Source of the DNA: Sinorhizobium meliloti
Lineage (GTDB): Bacteria > Pseudomonadota > Alphaproteobacteria > Rhizobiales > Rhizobiaceae
Direction: 5' to 3'
Assembly: GCF_035610345.1 (NCBI RefSeq)
Contig: NZ_CP141212.1
Coordinates: 2,547,976 to 2,611,975, forward strand
Length of the DNA stretch: 64,000 nt
Shown: positions 17,422-26,958 of the stretch, in pieces
Layout: each line of letters opens with the position of its first letter
Position numbering within the stretch: the first letter of the stretch is position 1
The notes under the pieces: generated by a model
What the model saw: the letters and a program-made list of their open reading frames with translations, nothing else
What the model was told of the DNA's origin: nothing
The model's database searches: none
Position numbers and translations under genes: made by a program

Positions 17422-18375
17422 TTACTCCAGAGGCTTCAGTCTCGCCTCGATCTGAGCCCTCCTCGGCTCGAGGAACGGCGGCAGCGATAGGCTTTCGCCA
17501 AGGGTTTCCATCGGTTCGTCGACCGCAAAGCCGGGCCCGTCGGTGGCGATCTCGAAGAGGATGCCGTTCGGCTCGCGGAAGTAGAGCGAACGGAAGTAGA
17601 AGCGCTCGACCTCGCCGCTCGACGGCAGGCGGAACTCGCCGAGCCGCTCCGTCCACCGATGCAGCGTTTCGACATCCGTCGCCCGGAAAGCGACGTGGTG
17701 GACGGCGCCCGCCCCCTGGCGAGCGGCCGGCAGATCGGGCTGGACCGCTACATGCAGTTCGGCCGCCGGCCCGCCCTCGCCCATCGAGAAGACATGCACC
17801 TCTCCGACACCATCGGGCGACGGATAGCTCCGCAGTTCGGCCATGTTCATGACACGCGTCAGCACGAGCGCGGTGTTGCTGATGTCCGGCACGCTGATGG
17901 TGATCGGCCCAAGGCCCTTGATCTGGTGCTCGGCCGGAACCGGGCTCCTTTCCCAAGGGTGGGACGGCGCCAATCCACCGTCGTCGACGAGCCGGAAGCG
18001 CTGGCCCTCGCCGTCCTCGAAATCGAGGGAGATACGGCCGTCGATTTCGGCGACCTCGCCGGAAGCGACCTCCAACTCATCGAAACGGCGCTTCCACCAC
18101 CGCACGGTTTCTGCGCTGCCGACCCGAAGCCCGGTCCGCGAAATGCTGTGCGTGCCGCGTCCCTCGGGTCCGACCGGCCAGTCGAAGAAGGTCAGATCCG
18201 TGCCGGGGGTCGCCTGCCCGTCGGCATAGAAGAGATGATAGGCCGTCGTGTCGTCCTGGTTGACGGTCTTCTTGACCAGGCGGAGACCCAGCGTCCCCGT
18301 GTAGAAGCGCAGGTTCTCCGGCGCATTGGCGGTTATCGCGGTCAGATGGTGAATACCAGTCAGTTGCAAGCTCAT
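17422..18375 (-). CDS. VOC-family ring-cleaving dioxygenase, MhqO-like
   Basis: A 317-residue protein with metal-ligand candidates in GIHHLTAI (His9/His10), VHHVAFRA and [12 protein letters not shown]. It shares the architecture of the VOC half of the fusion at 15169-16725, so the region carries two paralogous dioxygenases. Members are annotated as ring-cleaving (hydroquinone-specific) dioxygenases and act in electrophile defence. Substrate not established. Confidence 0.9.
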   Translation of the reverse strand: MSLQLTGIHHLTAITANAPENLRFYTGTLGLRLVKKTVNQDDTTAYHLFYADGQATPGTDLTFFDWPVGPEGRGTHSISRTGLRVGSAETVRWWKRRFDELEVASGEVAEIDGRISLDFEDGEGQRFRLVDDGGLAPSHPWERSPVPAEHQIKGLGPITISVPDISNTALVLTRVMNMAELRSYPSPDGVGEVHVFSMGEGGPAAELHVAVQPDLPAARQGAGAVHHVAFRATDVETLHRWTERLGEFRLPSSGEVERFYFRSLYFREPNGILFEIATDGPGFAVDEPMETLGESLSLPPFLEPRRAQIEARLKPLE

Positions 18376-18532
18376 GATTGCCTCCTATCGCTATGCTGCA
18401 GCGCCTTTTGCGTCAGTTGCGCGGCGCTGCAGGGCGGGCATTTCGGTTGAGCACAATATCGATCCGACCGAGCGTTTCCAAAAGGGGGACGACGCGAACA
18501 GATTGTTCTCCGATTAAGAACGATCTGGCAGA

Positions 18533-19312
18533 TCAGCCGCGTTTCAAGTCCATGAGATAAGTATTCTCCGCCCGGGAAATGGCAAATGCCTGCGGGTCGA
18601 TTTCGGCGAAGATCAGGGTTTCATCCGCGGAACCGGCCTTTGCCAGTGCCTGGCCATCCGGTGACGCTATCAGCGAGAGTCCCGCAAAGGAAAACATGTC
18701 ATCCGAACCGCAGTGATTGACATAGGCGACGAAGAGCTGGTTCTCGAAGGCCCGCGTCCGGATCATATGGTCGGTGATGAAAGTGCCGGACCATCCGGCC
18801 GGGAGGGCCGTCGGCACCAGCACCGCATCGGCACCCGCAAGCGCCAGGCGACGGACGTTTTCGGGGAATTCGACGTCGTAGCAGATCAGCATGCCGCAAG
18901 TGACGCGGCGATGTTTGAACAGACGCGTCGAGGGCTCCGCCGGCGTGAAGAGTGAACGCTCGTATTCGCCATAGAGGTGCGACTTCCGATAGACGATCGG
19001 GGTGGCGTCCCCGTCGACATGGACGGCGCTGTTGTAGATGGCACCCGCGTCCTGCTCCGCGAATCCGGCAACGATGGCGATGCCGGTTTGCAGCGAGATG
19101 CGCCCCAATTCTCGAACGATCGGCCCATCCGCCGGCTCCGCGAGCCTGCGGATGGCTTCCCCCGCGCCGTAGCCGGTGATTGCGAGCTCGGGGGCGACGA
19201 GCAGGCTCGCCCCCTTCCCGCAAGCCGCGATCGCCGCCCGCTCGATGCGGGCGAGATTGGCGGCCACGTCGCCGCCAATGCTCTTCATCTGCAGGGCAGC
19301 GAACTTCATCAT
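18533..19312 (-). CDS. Nitrilase-family carbon-nitrogen hydrolase
   Basis: A 259-residue enzyme with the Glu-Lys-Cys triad: Glu in APELAITGYG, Lys in YRKSHLYG, Cys in MLICYDVEFPE. It hydrolyses amides or nitriles; placement downstream of a polyamine-type ABC permease suggests an N-carbamoylputrescine amidase-like or omega-amidase role, although length and motifs do not decide this. Its ATG overlaps the permease stop (ATGA), so it is the last gene of the transporter operon. Confidence 0.88.
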   Translation of the reverse strand: MMKFAALQMKSIGGDVAANLARIERAAIAACGKGASLLVAPELAITGYGAGEAIRRLAEPADGPIVRELGRISLQTGIAIVAGFAEQDAGAIYNSAVHVDGDATPIVYRKSHLYGEYERSLFTPAEPSTRLFKHRRVTCGMLICYDVEFPENVRRLALAGADAVLVPTALPAGWSGTFITDHMIRTRAFENQLFVAYVNHCGSDDMFSFAGLSLIASPDGQALAKAGSADETLIFAEIDPQAFAISRAENTYLMDLKRG

Positions 19313-20109
19313 TTTCCGTCCGACGACATGGCGCCGAGCAGCTTCGGCAGGTCTCCGAAGCGGGCGACGAGGCTGAAGATGACCGCGGCCGTCGTGACGA
19401 AGAGGATCGTCACGGAAGCCATGGTGGGCGTATAGCCGTAGCGAAGCGCGTTGAAGATCTTGATCGGCAGCGTCTCCATCGTGAAGCCGACGGTCATGTA
19501 GGCGACGATATACTCATTGAGCGACAGCACGAAGGCGAAGGCATAGCCGGAAACGATATAGGGCAGGATCAACGGCAGAACGACGGTGCGGAAGACCGTG
19601 CGGTCGTCCGCGCCCATCGTCGAGGCCGCCTCGACCAGCGAGCGGTCGATCGAGGTGAAGCCGAGAGACAGCGTGACGAGCGGCAGCGTCACGAAGAAGA
19701 TCGCGTGGCTGACGACGGCGGTCCAGGGCTGGCCGTAAAAGCCGGCCGTCGCCCAGAAGGTGAGCAGGCCGAGCGCGGTGATGACCGGCGGCAGCGTGAA
19801 GGGCGCGACCCCCAGCAGCTGGAAGACGTTCGCCCATGGCGCGACGCGCCGCCACAGGAACCAGGCAAGCGGCAGCGCGATCGCGACCGCAAGTGCGGCG
19901 GAAAGGAGCGCCAGCGTCACCGAGGCAAAAAGCGCGCTGCGCCATTCGGGGTTCAGGAAGATTTCCCCGTACCAGGATGTGGAGAAACCCTGCGGGGGAA
20001 AGGCGAGCGTCTGCTTGGCGTTGACCGACACGCCGGCGACGACGATCAGCGGCAAAGCGAGAAAGAGCCCGATCAGGGAGAAGTAGACCTTGCGGAAAAT
20101 GGTGCTCAT
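19309..20109 (-). CDS. Polyamine-type ABC transporter permease (PotC-like)
   Basis: A 266-residue inner-membrane permease with about six membrane segments and the EAA loop LVEAASTMGADDRTVFRTVVLPLILP. It pairs with the PotB-like permease, whose stop overlaps its start (ATGA). Size and order match PotABCD-type spermidine/putrescine importers. Confidence 0.92.
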   Translation of the reverse strand: MSTIFRKVYFSLIGLFLALPLIVVAGVSVNAKQTLAFPPQGFSTSWYGEIFLNPEWRSALFASVTLALLSAALAVAIALPLAWFLWRRVAPWANVFQLLGVAPFTLPPVITALGLLTFWATAGFYGQPWTAVVSHAIFFVTLPLVTLSLGFTSIDRSLVEAASTMGADDRTVFRTVVLPLILPYIVSGYAFAFVLSLNEYIVAYMTVGFTMETLPIKIFNALRYGYTPTMASVTILFVTTAAVIFSLVARFGDLPKLLGAMSSDGK

Positions 20110-20960
20110 ACCGCCTCTCCCTTCCGTCCCGCGATGACCGTTAGAGCCACCAGTCCAAGCGTCACCAGGACGAGAAACACTGCCATCGCCGCGGCGAAGG
20201 GCATGTTGGACTGATAGATCGCCTGATCGGTGATGAGCACCGACAACGTCCAGTGCTGCGGCCGGCCGAGGAGTTGCGGCAGGAGATAGGAGCCGAGCGC
20301 GAAGATGAAGACCATGATCAGCGTCGCGGTGATCGTGTTTCTCAGCGCCGGAACGACGACGGTGAAGAAGGCCCTGAGCGGCGAGGCACCGAGTGTGCGG
20401 GCGGCTTCCGTCAGTGTCGGGTCGAGGCGCACGAGCGCGGGGAAAAGCACGAGCACGGTATAGGGAAAGGCCTGATAGACCATGCCGGTCAGCACAGCGG
20501 CAAAGCTCGGCGTGAGCGCCTTCGCCTCATCCATGAGCCCGAGCGCCACGAGGATGTTGGTAATGCCGGCCGTGCGCGAGAAAAGGGTGGACCACGCAAA
20601 ACCGATGATGACTTCGGAGAGAGAAAGCACGGAGAGCAGAGCGACGAGCCACACGACCTGCACCCGGCGCGCCATACGCGTGAGCAGATAGGTGAAGGGC
20701 AGCGCCAAGACCACGCAGCACGCGGCGACCGCGATCGCCAGCATCAGGGAAAAGCCCAGCACGCCGCCGAAGAAGGCCGAGAGGAAGCGGGCATAATTGT
20801 CGTAGACGAAGGCCGGCGTATAGAAGCCGCCCTGCTGGCGCTGAAAGAAACTGACTGCGATCATCGTGCCGAAGGGCACCACGAAGAAGATCGTCAGCAT
20901 TCCCGCAGGGAAGAGGATCGGCAGGTAATCACCGAAGGTTCGGGGCGGTTCGCGTCTCAT
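20106..20960 (-). CDS. Polyamine-type ABC transporter permease (PotB-like)
   Basis: A 284-residue permease with the EAA loop LTEAARTLGASPLRAFFTVVVPAL. Start overlaps the stop of the ATPase gene, continuing a chain of 4-bp overlaps through the operon. Forms the channel with the PotC-like partner. Confidence 0.92.
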   Translation of the reverse strand: MRREPPRTFGDYLPILFPAGMLTIFFVVPFGTMIAVSFFQRQQGGFYTPAFVYDNYARFLSAFFGGVLGFSLMLAIAVAACCVVLALPFTYLLTRMARRVQVVWLVALLSVLSLSEVIIGFAWSTLFSRTAGITNILVALGLMDEAKALTPSFAAVLTGMVYQAFPYTVLVLFPALVRLDPTLTEAARTLGASPLRAFFTVVVPALRNTITATLIMVFIFALGSYLLPQLLGRPQHWTLSVLITDQAIYQSNMPFAAAMAVFLVLVTLGLVALTVIAGRKGEAV

Positions 20961-21994
20961 CTGGCGAGCACCACACAGACATCCGGCGTGAGAGCGACGC
21001 CGACCTGTTGGCCGACCGTCACCTGCGGCCGGGCGCGCGGCGTCGAGACCGCGACGATCTGCCGGCCGGCGACATCGACGAATGTCTCGATCGTGCCCCC
21101 GAGGTCGCGCACGAAGGTCACGGTGCCGGAAAGCGCTCCGGTACCCGGCGCGGTCAGGTGCACGTCTTCCGGGCGGATCGAAAGCATCGCCTTCGCCGCG
21201 CCCGGCGGCAACTGCAGGCCCGGCACAGGCTGACCGAGCACCGTCACGCGGCCCGAAGTGTCCGCCTCTGCCTCGATCAGATTGGTCTGCCCGATAAAGT
21301 CGGCGACGAAGCTGTCGGCCGGCCGGCGGTAGATCTCGATCGGCGAGGCAGCCTGCCGGATCTCGCCGCCGTTCATGACCACGACCGTATCGGCCATGGT
21401 CATCGCCTCGCGCTGGTCGTGGGTGACGACGATGGTGGTGATGCCGAGCTTCTGCTGCAACTGCCTGAGCTCGACCTGCATCGCCTCGCGCAGCTTGGCG
21501 TCGAGCGCCGACAGGGGCTCGTCGAGCAGAAAGAGCTTCGGCGAAATCGCCAGCGCCCGGGCTATCGCCACGCGCTGGCGCTGGCCGCCGGAGAGCTTCG
21601 AGACCGGCCGGTCGGCATAGCCCGACAGGTGGATCATCGAAAGCAGCTCGTCGACCCGTTTCCTCTGATCTTCCTTGGGCGCGCCGCGGATGCGCAGCGG
21701 ATAGGCGATGTTCTCGCCGACGGTCAGGTGGGGAAACAGCGCCAGCGACTGGAACACCATGCCGAGATTGCGTTTATGCGTCGGAACCCGGGTGATGTCC
21801 TCGCCGTCGAGCCCTATGGAGCCCGAGGTCGGCAGGTCCAGACCTGCGATCATGCGCAAGAGCGTGGTCTTGCCGCAGCCCGACGGCCCGAGCATGCAGA
21901 CGAATGTCCCGTGCGGCACCATCAAGTCGACATCGTTGACGGCCCTGAACGACCCGAATTCCTTGACGACGTTTTGAAGGGCAAGTCCCGACAT
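20957..21994 (-). CDS. Polyamine-type ABC transporter ATP-binding protein (PotA-like)
   Basis: A 345-residue ATPase: Walker A GPSGCGKTT, signature [16 protein letters not shown], Walker B LFLLDEPLSALDA, switch IVVTHDQ, plus a C-terminal TOBE-type domain (about 275-345). The ATG at 21994 follows GGGGAACAT; upstream extension lacks similarity. It energises the neighbouring PotB/PotC-like permeases. Confidence 0.94.
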   Translation of the reverse strand: MSGLALQNVVKEFGSFRAVNDVDLMVPHGTFVCMLGPSGCGKTTLLRMIAGLDLPTSGSIGLDGEDITRVPTHKRNLGMVFQSLALFPHLTVGENIAYPLRIRGAPKEDQRKRVDELLSMIHLSGYADRPVSKLSGGQRQRVAIARALAISPKLFLLDEPLSALDAKLREAMQVELRQLQQKLGITTIVVTHDQREAMTMADTVVVMNGGEIRQAASPIEIYRRPADSFVADFIGQTNLIEAEADTSGRVTVLGQPVPGLQLPPGAAKAMLSIRPEDVHLTAPGTGALSGTVTFVRDLGGTIETFVDVAGRQIVAVSTPRARPQVTVGQQVGVALTPDVCVVLAR

Positions 21995-22138
21995 ATGTTC
22001 CCCGTTTCGCGCTTCATGCGCGGATGTCACCGGCCACGTCAGACGCTGCCGCGGTGACACTTCCAAAATTCCAAATCAGCTTATCCCCAAACCGCTTCCG
22101 GTTTAAGGTCGCGCAATACGCTGCGCCGCCCCGGGATA

Positions 22139-22165
22139 CCGAGGCGGCCGCTCATGGCCGGCCTC
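22139..22165 (-). terminator. GC-rich hairpin after the potD-like gene
   Basis: GAGGCGGCC and GGCCGGCCTC form an imperfect stem around GCTCAT at the 3' end of the binding-protein gene. Without a T tract, it may limit read-through from the highly expressed binding protein into the ATPase gene or protect its mRNA end. Confidence 0.4.
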
Positions 22166-23243
22166 AGCCGACGATCAGTTCCGTCCACTTCTGGTTCAGC
22201 CAATCCGACTTCGTCTGATAGAGATCGTAGCGCGGAACGATCGGCTCGATGTCCGAGGAGACGGCAGCGAATTCCTTATCCGTCAGATCGGTGGACTCGC
22301 GTTTGACCGTCGGCGAGGTGCCGACCTTGCGCGAGAGCGTCGCCTGAACCGCAGGCTGGCACATGTAATCGATGAAGATGTGGGCTTCCTCGACCTTCTG
22401 CGACGCGCGCGAAAGCGCCCAGCAGCCGGAATCCTGGATGCCGCCCTCCTTGGGGAAGGTGGAACGCACCGGATGACCATCCGCCGCGGCAAGCCCCGTC
22501 ACGTCGTGATAATATTGCCCCATCGGGATTTCGCCCGACTTCAGCGCCTGTTCGAACTGCGCTTCGTCGCGGTACCAGAGACGGACGTTCGGCTTCACTT
22601 CGGCGAGCTTCTCGAACGCTTTGAGAATCCCCTCTTCCGTGTCGAGCGCATTGGTGCCGCCCATGAAGGTCTTGGCTGTCACTTCGAGCAGGAAGGAGTT
22701 GGAGACCAGCGCCAGGAGGCCGAGCTTGTCGGCATTCGCCGGATCCCAGAACGCCTGCCACGAGGTCGGCGCCTCCTTGTAGACGTCGGTGTTGGTCACC
22801 AGCGTGATGTACCAGGAGACGGCGCCGATGCCGGCGATGCGGCCGTCCGGATATTTGTTGACGAAGCGGTCGAGCAGGTTCGAGCCGTTCTTGATCTTGG
22901 CCATGTCGATCGGCGTCCAGAGGTCGGTCGCCTGCCCTTTGAGCATCGCCACCTGAGACATCATGGAAACGTCGGCGGGCGCCTGGCCGGCGCGGGCGGC
23001 CTGTTCGAGCTGGACGAGCCATGCCTCGCCGGTGGGCTCGGCGACGGATTCGATCGCGATGCCGGTCGCCTTGGTGAATTCGGGGAAGATGTTCTTGTCG
23101 AAGGAGTCCTTGAAGTAGCCGCCATAGACGCCGACCTTCAGCGACTTGTCCTGCGCCCTCAGCACCGCCGGCATTGCCAGCATCGACGCGCCGGCAAGCC
23201 CCGCACCGAGCAGCGTGCGGCGCTTGATGGAATTGATGATCAT
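22164..23243 (-). CDS. Polyamine-type ABC transporter substrate-binding protein (PotD-like)
   Basis: A 359-residue protein with a Tat-like leader (IKRRTLLGAGLAGASML) and the PotD/PotF fold: LKVGVYGGYFKDSFDKNIFPEFTKATGI, VEPTGE-like region, YHDVTGLAAADGHPV and WALSRASQKVEEAHIFIDYM. Likely ligand is putrescine, spermidine or agmatine given the agmatinase next to it. The start at 23243 follows GGAGACATGCG. First gene of the transporter operon. Confidence 0.92.
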   Translation of the reverse strand: MIINSIKRRTLLGAGLAGASMLAMPAVLRAQDKSLKVGVYGGYFKDSFDKNIFPEFTKATGIAIESVAEPTGEAWLVQLEQAARAGQAPADVSMMSQVAMLKGQATDLWTPIDMAKIKNGSNLLDRFVNKYPDGRIAGIGAVSWYITLVTNTDVYKEAPTSWQAFWDPANADKLGLLALVSNSFLLEVTAKTFMGGTNALDTEEGILKAFEKLAEVKPNVRLWYRDEAQFEQALKSGEIPMGQYYHDVTGLAAADGHPVRSTFPKEGGIQDSGCWALSRASQKVEEAHIFIDYMCQPAVQATLSRKVGTSPTVKRESTDLTDKEFAAVSSDIEPIVPRYDLYQTKSDWLNQKWTELIVG

Positions 23244-23412
23244 CGCATGTCTCCTTTGTTTTTGGCGGATTGCGCCGCGTTCCCTTGTTCTAGTTGATTC
23301 CCTGCGCCCTTTGTCCCCGCTTCGCTTCAGCAAGGAAAATGATCTGGCAATAGATTATCGTGATCCGCTCGTGCCCGCCATGCGCATCGGTTTCGGATCG
23401 ATCATCCGCGCA

Positions 23413-24471
23413 TCAGCCCTTGCCGGCAACGGCCGGACTGAAGACCATCAGGCTCAGGATCTCGAAGAGCACCTGGGCGCCGGCATGGGCCGTATTGGTG
23501 GTGGTGTCGTATTGCGGCGCCACCTCGACGACGTCGCCGCCGACGAGATTGACGCCCTTCAGCCCGCGTATCAACTCCAGCACCTCACGCGTCGTCAGGC
23601 CTCCGACTTCCGGCGTACCGGTGCCAGGCGCGAAGCTCGGGTCGAGGCTGTCGATATCGAAGGAGAGATAGGTCGGACCGTCGCCGACGATCTTCTTCGC
23701 CTTTTCGATGATCGCCGGAATACCCAGTCCGGTGACCTCCTCCGCATGAACGACCGTCATGCCGGACTCGTAGGAGAACTCCCACAGATACTCCGCCGAG
23801 CCGCGGATGCCGATCTGGATGACGCGGGTCGGGTCGAGCACGCCGTCAAGGACGGCGTTGCGGAACGGGCCGCCATGGTGGAACTTGGTCAGGTCAAAGG
23901 CGCCGCCAGTGTCGCAATGCGCGTCGATATGGATCATGCCGACCGGCTGCTTCTTGCCCACGGCCTTGAGGATCGGATGCGTGATCGAATGGTCGCCGCC
24001 GACGGAGAGCGGCACGACGCCCGCATCGACGATCTGGTTGATCCGCTTCTCGATGTCCTCGTGGCTGATTTCGAGCCGATAGCGGCTGCGGAAGGGAACA
24101 TCACCGATATCGGCGACCCTGAGATCGTGCACCGGTGCGCAGCCGAGCACGTGATTATAGGGCCCGATCCGCTCGATCGCGCGCAGCGCCCGTGGCCCGA
24201 AGCGCGATCCCGGGCGATTGGTGACGCCGAGGTCCATGGGAACGCCGATCATCGCCACCTGAAGATTGCCGAAATCGGGCTCATCGGCATCGACCGGCAT
24301 GTGAGGTGCGGTCAGGAATGTCGGAATGCCGGAATAGGGCGCCAGCCGCGTGCCGCTCTTCGTGAAAATCTTATCCGCGACCTTGCGGAAGGTCGGATCG
24401 AAGAGCTCGCCGCCATGGCTCTCGCCATATTTCGCCTTCAATGCGTTGAGCTTCTGTTCATCCCAACCCAT
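23413..24471 (-). CDS. speB: Agmatinase / ureohydrolase
   Basis: A 352-residue ureohydrolase with the manganese ligands in place: GGDHSITHP, HIDAHCDTGG and SFDIDSLDPSFAPGTGTPE. It hydrolyses agmatine (or a related guanidino compound) to putrescine and urea. The start at 24471 has GGAGG 7 nt upstream. It lies 169 nt before the PotD-like gene on the same strand and divergent from a LysR regulator, which suggests uptake, hydrolysis and control of one substrate. The family also includes guanidinobutyrase and guanidinopropionase, which cannot be excluded. Confidence 0.9.
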   Translation of the reverse strand: MGWDEQKLNALKAKYGESHGGELFDPTFRKVADKIFTKSGTRLAPYSGIPTFLTAPHMPVDADEPDFGNLQVAMIGVPMDLGVTNRPGSRFGPRALRAIERIGPYNHVLGCAPVHDLRVADIGDVPFRSRYRLEISHEDIEKRINQIVDAGVVPLSVGGDHSITHPILKAVGKKQPVGMIHIDAHCDTGGAFDLTKFHHGGPFRNAVLDGVLDPTRVIQIGIRGSAEYLWEFSYESGMTVVHAEEVTGLGIPAIIEKAKKIVGDGPTYLSFDIDSLDPSFAPGTGTPEVGGLTTREVLELIRGLKGVNLVGGDVVEVAPQYDTTTNTAHAGAQVLFEILSLMVFSPAVAGKG

Positions 24472-24643
24472 GCGCCGGACCTCCGTATCGTTCGGCCGGG
24501 GCTGGCACATGATGCACCGCAAGTCACGACTTGCGGTGTGCCGATCTGAAGCGGCGCAATCAGGTTCCCCGGCTTTTGCCTTTGTTGCGCATATTAGGAG
24601 ACAATTCTTCTGGAAAAGCAATTGACATTGTTATAGCGTTTGA

Positions 24644-24660
24644 TGTGAGAAAAATTCACA
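24644..24660. promoter_or_regulatory. TGTGA-N7-TCACA palindrome, candidate LysR operator
   Basis: A perfect 5-7-5 palindrome lies 26 nt before the LysR start in the speB/LysR divergent region. It contains a T-N11-A core typical of LysR sites and could also resemble a Crp half-site pair with wrong spacing. Autoregulation is the likely function. Confidence 0.45.
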
Positions 24661-24685
24661 TATATGCCCTCCCCGGAGCTTCTTC

Positions 24686-25729
24686 TTGTCGAGCCGCCTG
24701 CCTCCGCTGAATCCGCTGCGCGCCTTCGAGGCAACCGCCCGGCGCGGATCCGTTTCCGCTGCGGCGCGTGAGCTCAACGTCACCCACGGCGCGGTAAGCC
24801 ATCAGATCCGCGCGCTCGAACTCTCCTTCAACGCGCCCCTTTTCGAGCGGGGCGGCAAGCGGCTGAAGCTGACGCCGCAGGGCGCGCTGCTCCTGCCTGC
24901 GGTGACGCATGCCTTCGCCGAGATCGCCGCGGCAACGGCGGCGATGACGCGGCCCGCGACGAGCGGGGAGCTCACCGTCACCTGCGTCCCCGCACTGCTC
25001 TCCTTCTGGATGATTCCGCGCCTGCACCTCTTTACCGAGCAGTTCCCCGATGTCCAGTTGCGGCTGATCGCCTCCAATGACGAGGCGAACCTCGATTCCC
25101 CGGACGTCGACGTCTGCCTGCTCTATGGCGACGGCAACTGGCAGGACTGCTGGTCGAGGCTCTGGAGCCGGCTCGAGCTTTTCCCGGTCGTCAGCCCGAC
25201 GCTCCTCAACATGCGGCCGCTGCGCTCCATCCGGGACATCCGCGACCACGTGATGCTGCATGGCGACGACGGCCGCGAGTGGAACACCTGGCTCGCCGCA
25301 GCCGACGCGATCGATTTCCAGCGCGGCCGCCAGCATTTCATGAGCGATGCGCGGCTTTCGACCGAAGCGGCCCTGCACAATCAGGGCGTTGCGCTCGGCG
25401 ATACGATCACCGCCGGCAGCCTGATCGCCCGCGGCGAGCTGATCGCCCCTTTCGACCTGACGGTTCCGGCCAACGACGCCTTTTTCGTCGCCTGCCGTAA
25501 TGAAGTTCGCGCCGCGCCGATCGTCCGCGTTTTCATCGACTGGCTGTTTGCCGCTCTCGAAAGCGATCCGATGCCGGAGCTGCAGATGTCTGCCCGCACG
25601 ATCATCCGCAGCCGCATGCCGAAGCCGGAAGATGCCGGCCGCAAGACAACACCGAAGAGCCTTCAGCCCCGTTCCCCGCCGCGCAACCGGCGTCCGGAAC
25701 GTCCGCAGAGGCGCAAAATCAAATCATGA
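24686..25729 (+). CDS. LysR-family regulator, GcvA-like
   Basis: A 347-residue protein: winged HTH LNPLRAFEATARRGSVSAAARELNVTHGAVSHQIRALE (near 8-46) of the GcvA type, then a periplasmic-binding-like effector domain, then a basic Pro/Arg-rich tail of about 45 residues. The start is a TTG with GGAG 7 nt upstream; the nearby ATG at 24664 is out of frame. It probably controls speB and the polyamine transporter, being divergent from them. Confidence 0.9.
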   Translation: MSSRLPPLNPLRAFEATARRGSVSAAARELNVTHGAVSHQIRALELSFNAPLFERGGKRLKLTPQGALLLPAVTHAFAEIAAATAAMTRPATSGELTVTCVPALLSFWMIPRLHLFTEQFPDVQLRLIASNDEANLDSPDVDVCLLYGDGNWQDCWSRLWSRLELFPVVSPTLLNMRPLRSIRDIRDHVMLHGDDGREWNTWLAAADAIDFQRGRQHFMSDARLSTEAALHNQGVALGDTITAGSLIARGELIAPFDLTVPANDAFFVACRNEVRAAPIVRVFIDWLFAALESDPMPELQMSARTIIRSRMPKPEDAGRKTTPKSLQPRSPPRNRRPERPQRRKIKS

Positions 25730-25774
25730 TGCGGGGCTGAGAATCCCGTCCGCTTCAACAACAGGAAATCCGCC

Positions 25775-26953
25775 ATGCCGCATTTCAATCCCCTCGTCGA
25801 AAAGCTCTCGCCGCCGCCGATACCCTCGGTGCTCGCGTGGGCGAAGGCCTATGACGGGGCAAAAGGTCCCCTGATCGACCTCTCCCAAGCCGTGCCCGGC
25901 TATCCCGCTCATCCCGACATGCTGAAATGGCTGGGCGAAGCCGCGGCGTCGGCGGCCTACACGGGCTACGGAGCGATCGAGGGTGAAGCGGAACTGCGCC
26001 AGGCCTATGCCGAGCACGTGGCGTCGCTCTATGGCGCGGCGGTCGCCGCCGGCAACGTCCACATCACCTCAGGCTGCAACCAGGCCTTCATCTGTGCCGC
26101 GATGGCCGTTGCCGGGGCCGGCGATACGGTGCTGATGACCAATCCCTATTACTTCAACCAGGAGACCACGCTGGCGATGCTGGGGATCGATGTCGAGCTT
26201 GCGCCGCTCGATGCGGGCGCCGGGTTCCTGCCCGAGGTCGAGACCATCGCCTCTGCCTTGCGGCCGGGCATCCGGGCACTCGCGCTCGTTTCGCCCAACA
26301 ATCCCACGGGAGCGGTCTACCCGCCCGAACTGCTGCAGCGCATCTACGACCTCTGCCGCGCGAACGGAACCTGGCTCATTCTGGACGAAACCTATCGCGA
26401 CTTCCTGCCGGATGCCGCCGCCGCGCCGCATGGCCTGCTTCGAACCCCGGGCTGGGAGGACGGTTTCATCGGTCTTTACAGTTTCTCGAAGTCCTTCTGC
26501 ATTCCGGGCCATCGTCTCGGCGCGATCACCGCCGGACCGCAGGTGGTCGAGCAGGTCGCCAAGATCATGGACAATCTCCAGATCTGCGCCCCGCGCTCCC
26601 CCCAGGCGGCCGTCGCGAGGGCGATACCGGCGCTTGCCGACTGGCGGCTTGCCAACCGCGCCGAAATCTCCGCCCGCGCCGAGGCGCTGAGGACGATCAT
26701 GACCCGGCTGCCGCAATGGAACCTGCAGGCAGTGGGCGCCTATTTTGCCTATATCCGCCACCCCTTCCCCGATATCGAGTCGCAATTCGTCGCCGAGAAG
26801 CTGGCGAAGCTCGCCGGCGTCCTCTGCTTGCCCGGCGATTATTTCGGCGAGGGTCAGGAGAACTACCTGCGCTTCGCCTTCGCCAATGCGGACGTGGCTA
26901 CGATCCTCAAGCTCGAAGAGCGCCTCGCGCGATTCGAGCTGCCGGGTATCTGA
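25775..26953 (+). CDS. PLP-dependent aminotransferase class I/II
   Basis: A 392-residue fold-type I enzyme: GYGAIEGEAELRQAYAEHV, SPNNPTGAVYPPE, DETYRDF and the PLP lysine in YSFSKSFCIPGHR. Located just after the LysR regulator on the same strand, it may transaminate a polyamine-derived or amino acid intermediate. Substrate is not set by sequence alone. Confidence 0.92.
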   Translation: MPHFNPLVEKLSPPPIPSVLAWAKAYDGAKGPLIDLSQAVPGYPAHPDMLKWLGEAAASAAYTGYGAIEGEAELRQAYAEHVASLYGAAVAAGNVHITSGCNQAFICAAMAVAGAGDTVLMTNPYYFNQETTLAMLGIDVELAPLDAGAGFLPEVETIASALRPGIRALALVSPNNPTGAVYPPELLQRIYDLCRANGTWLILDETYRDFLPDAAAAPHGLLRTPGWEDGFIGLYSFSKSFCIPGHRLGAITAGPQVVEQVAKIMDNLQICAPRSPQAAVARAIPALADWRLANRAEISARAEALRTIMTRLPQWNLQAVGAYFAYIRHPFPDIESQFVAEKLAKLAGVLCLPGDYFGEGQENYLRFAFANADVATILKLEERLARFELPGI

Positions 26954-26958
26954 GTGGC

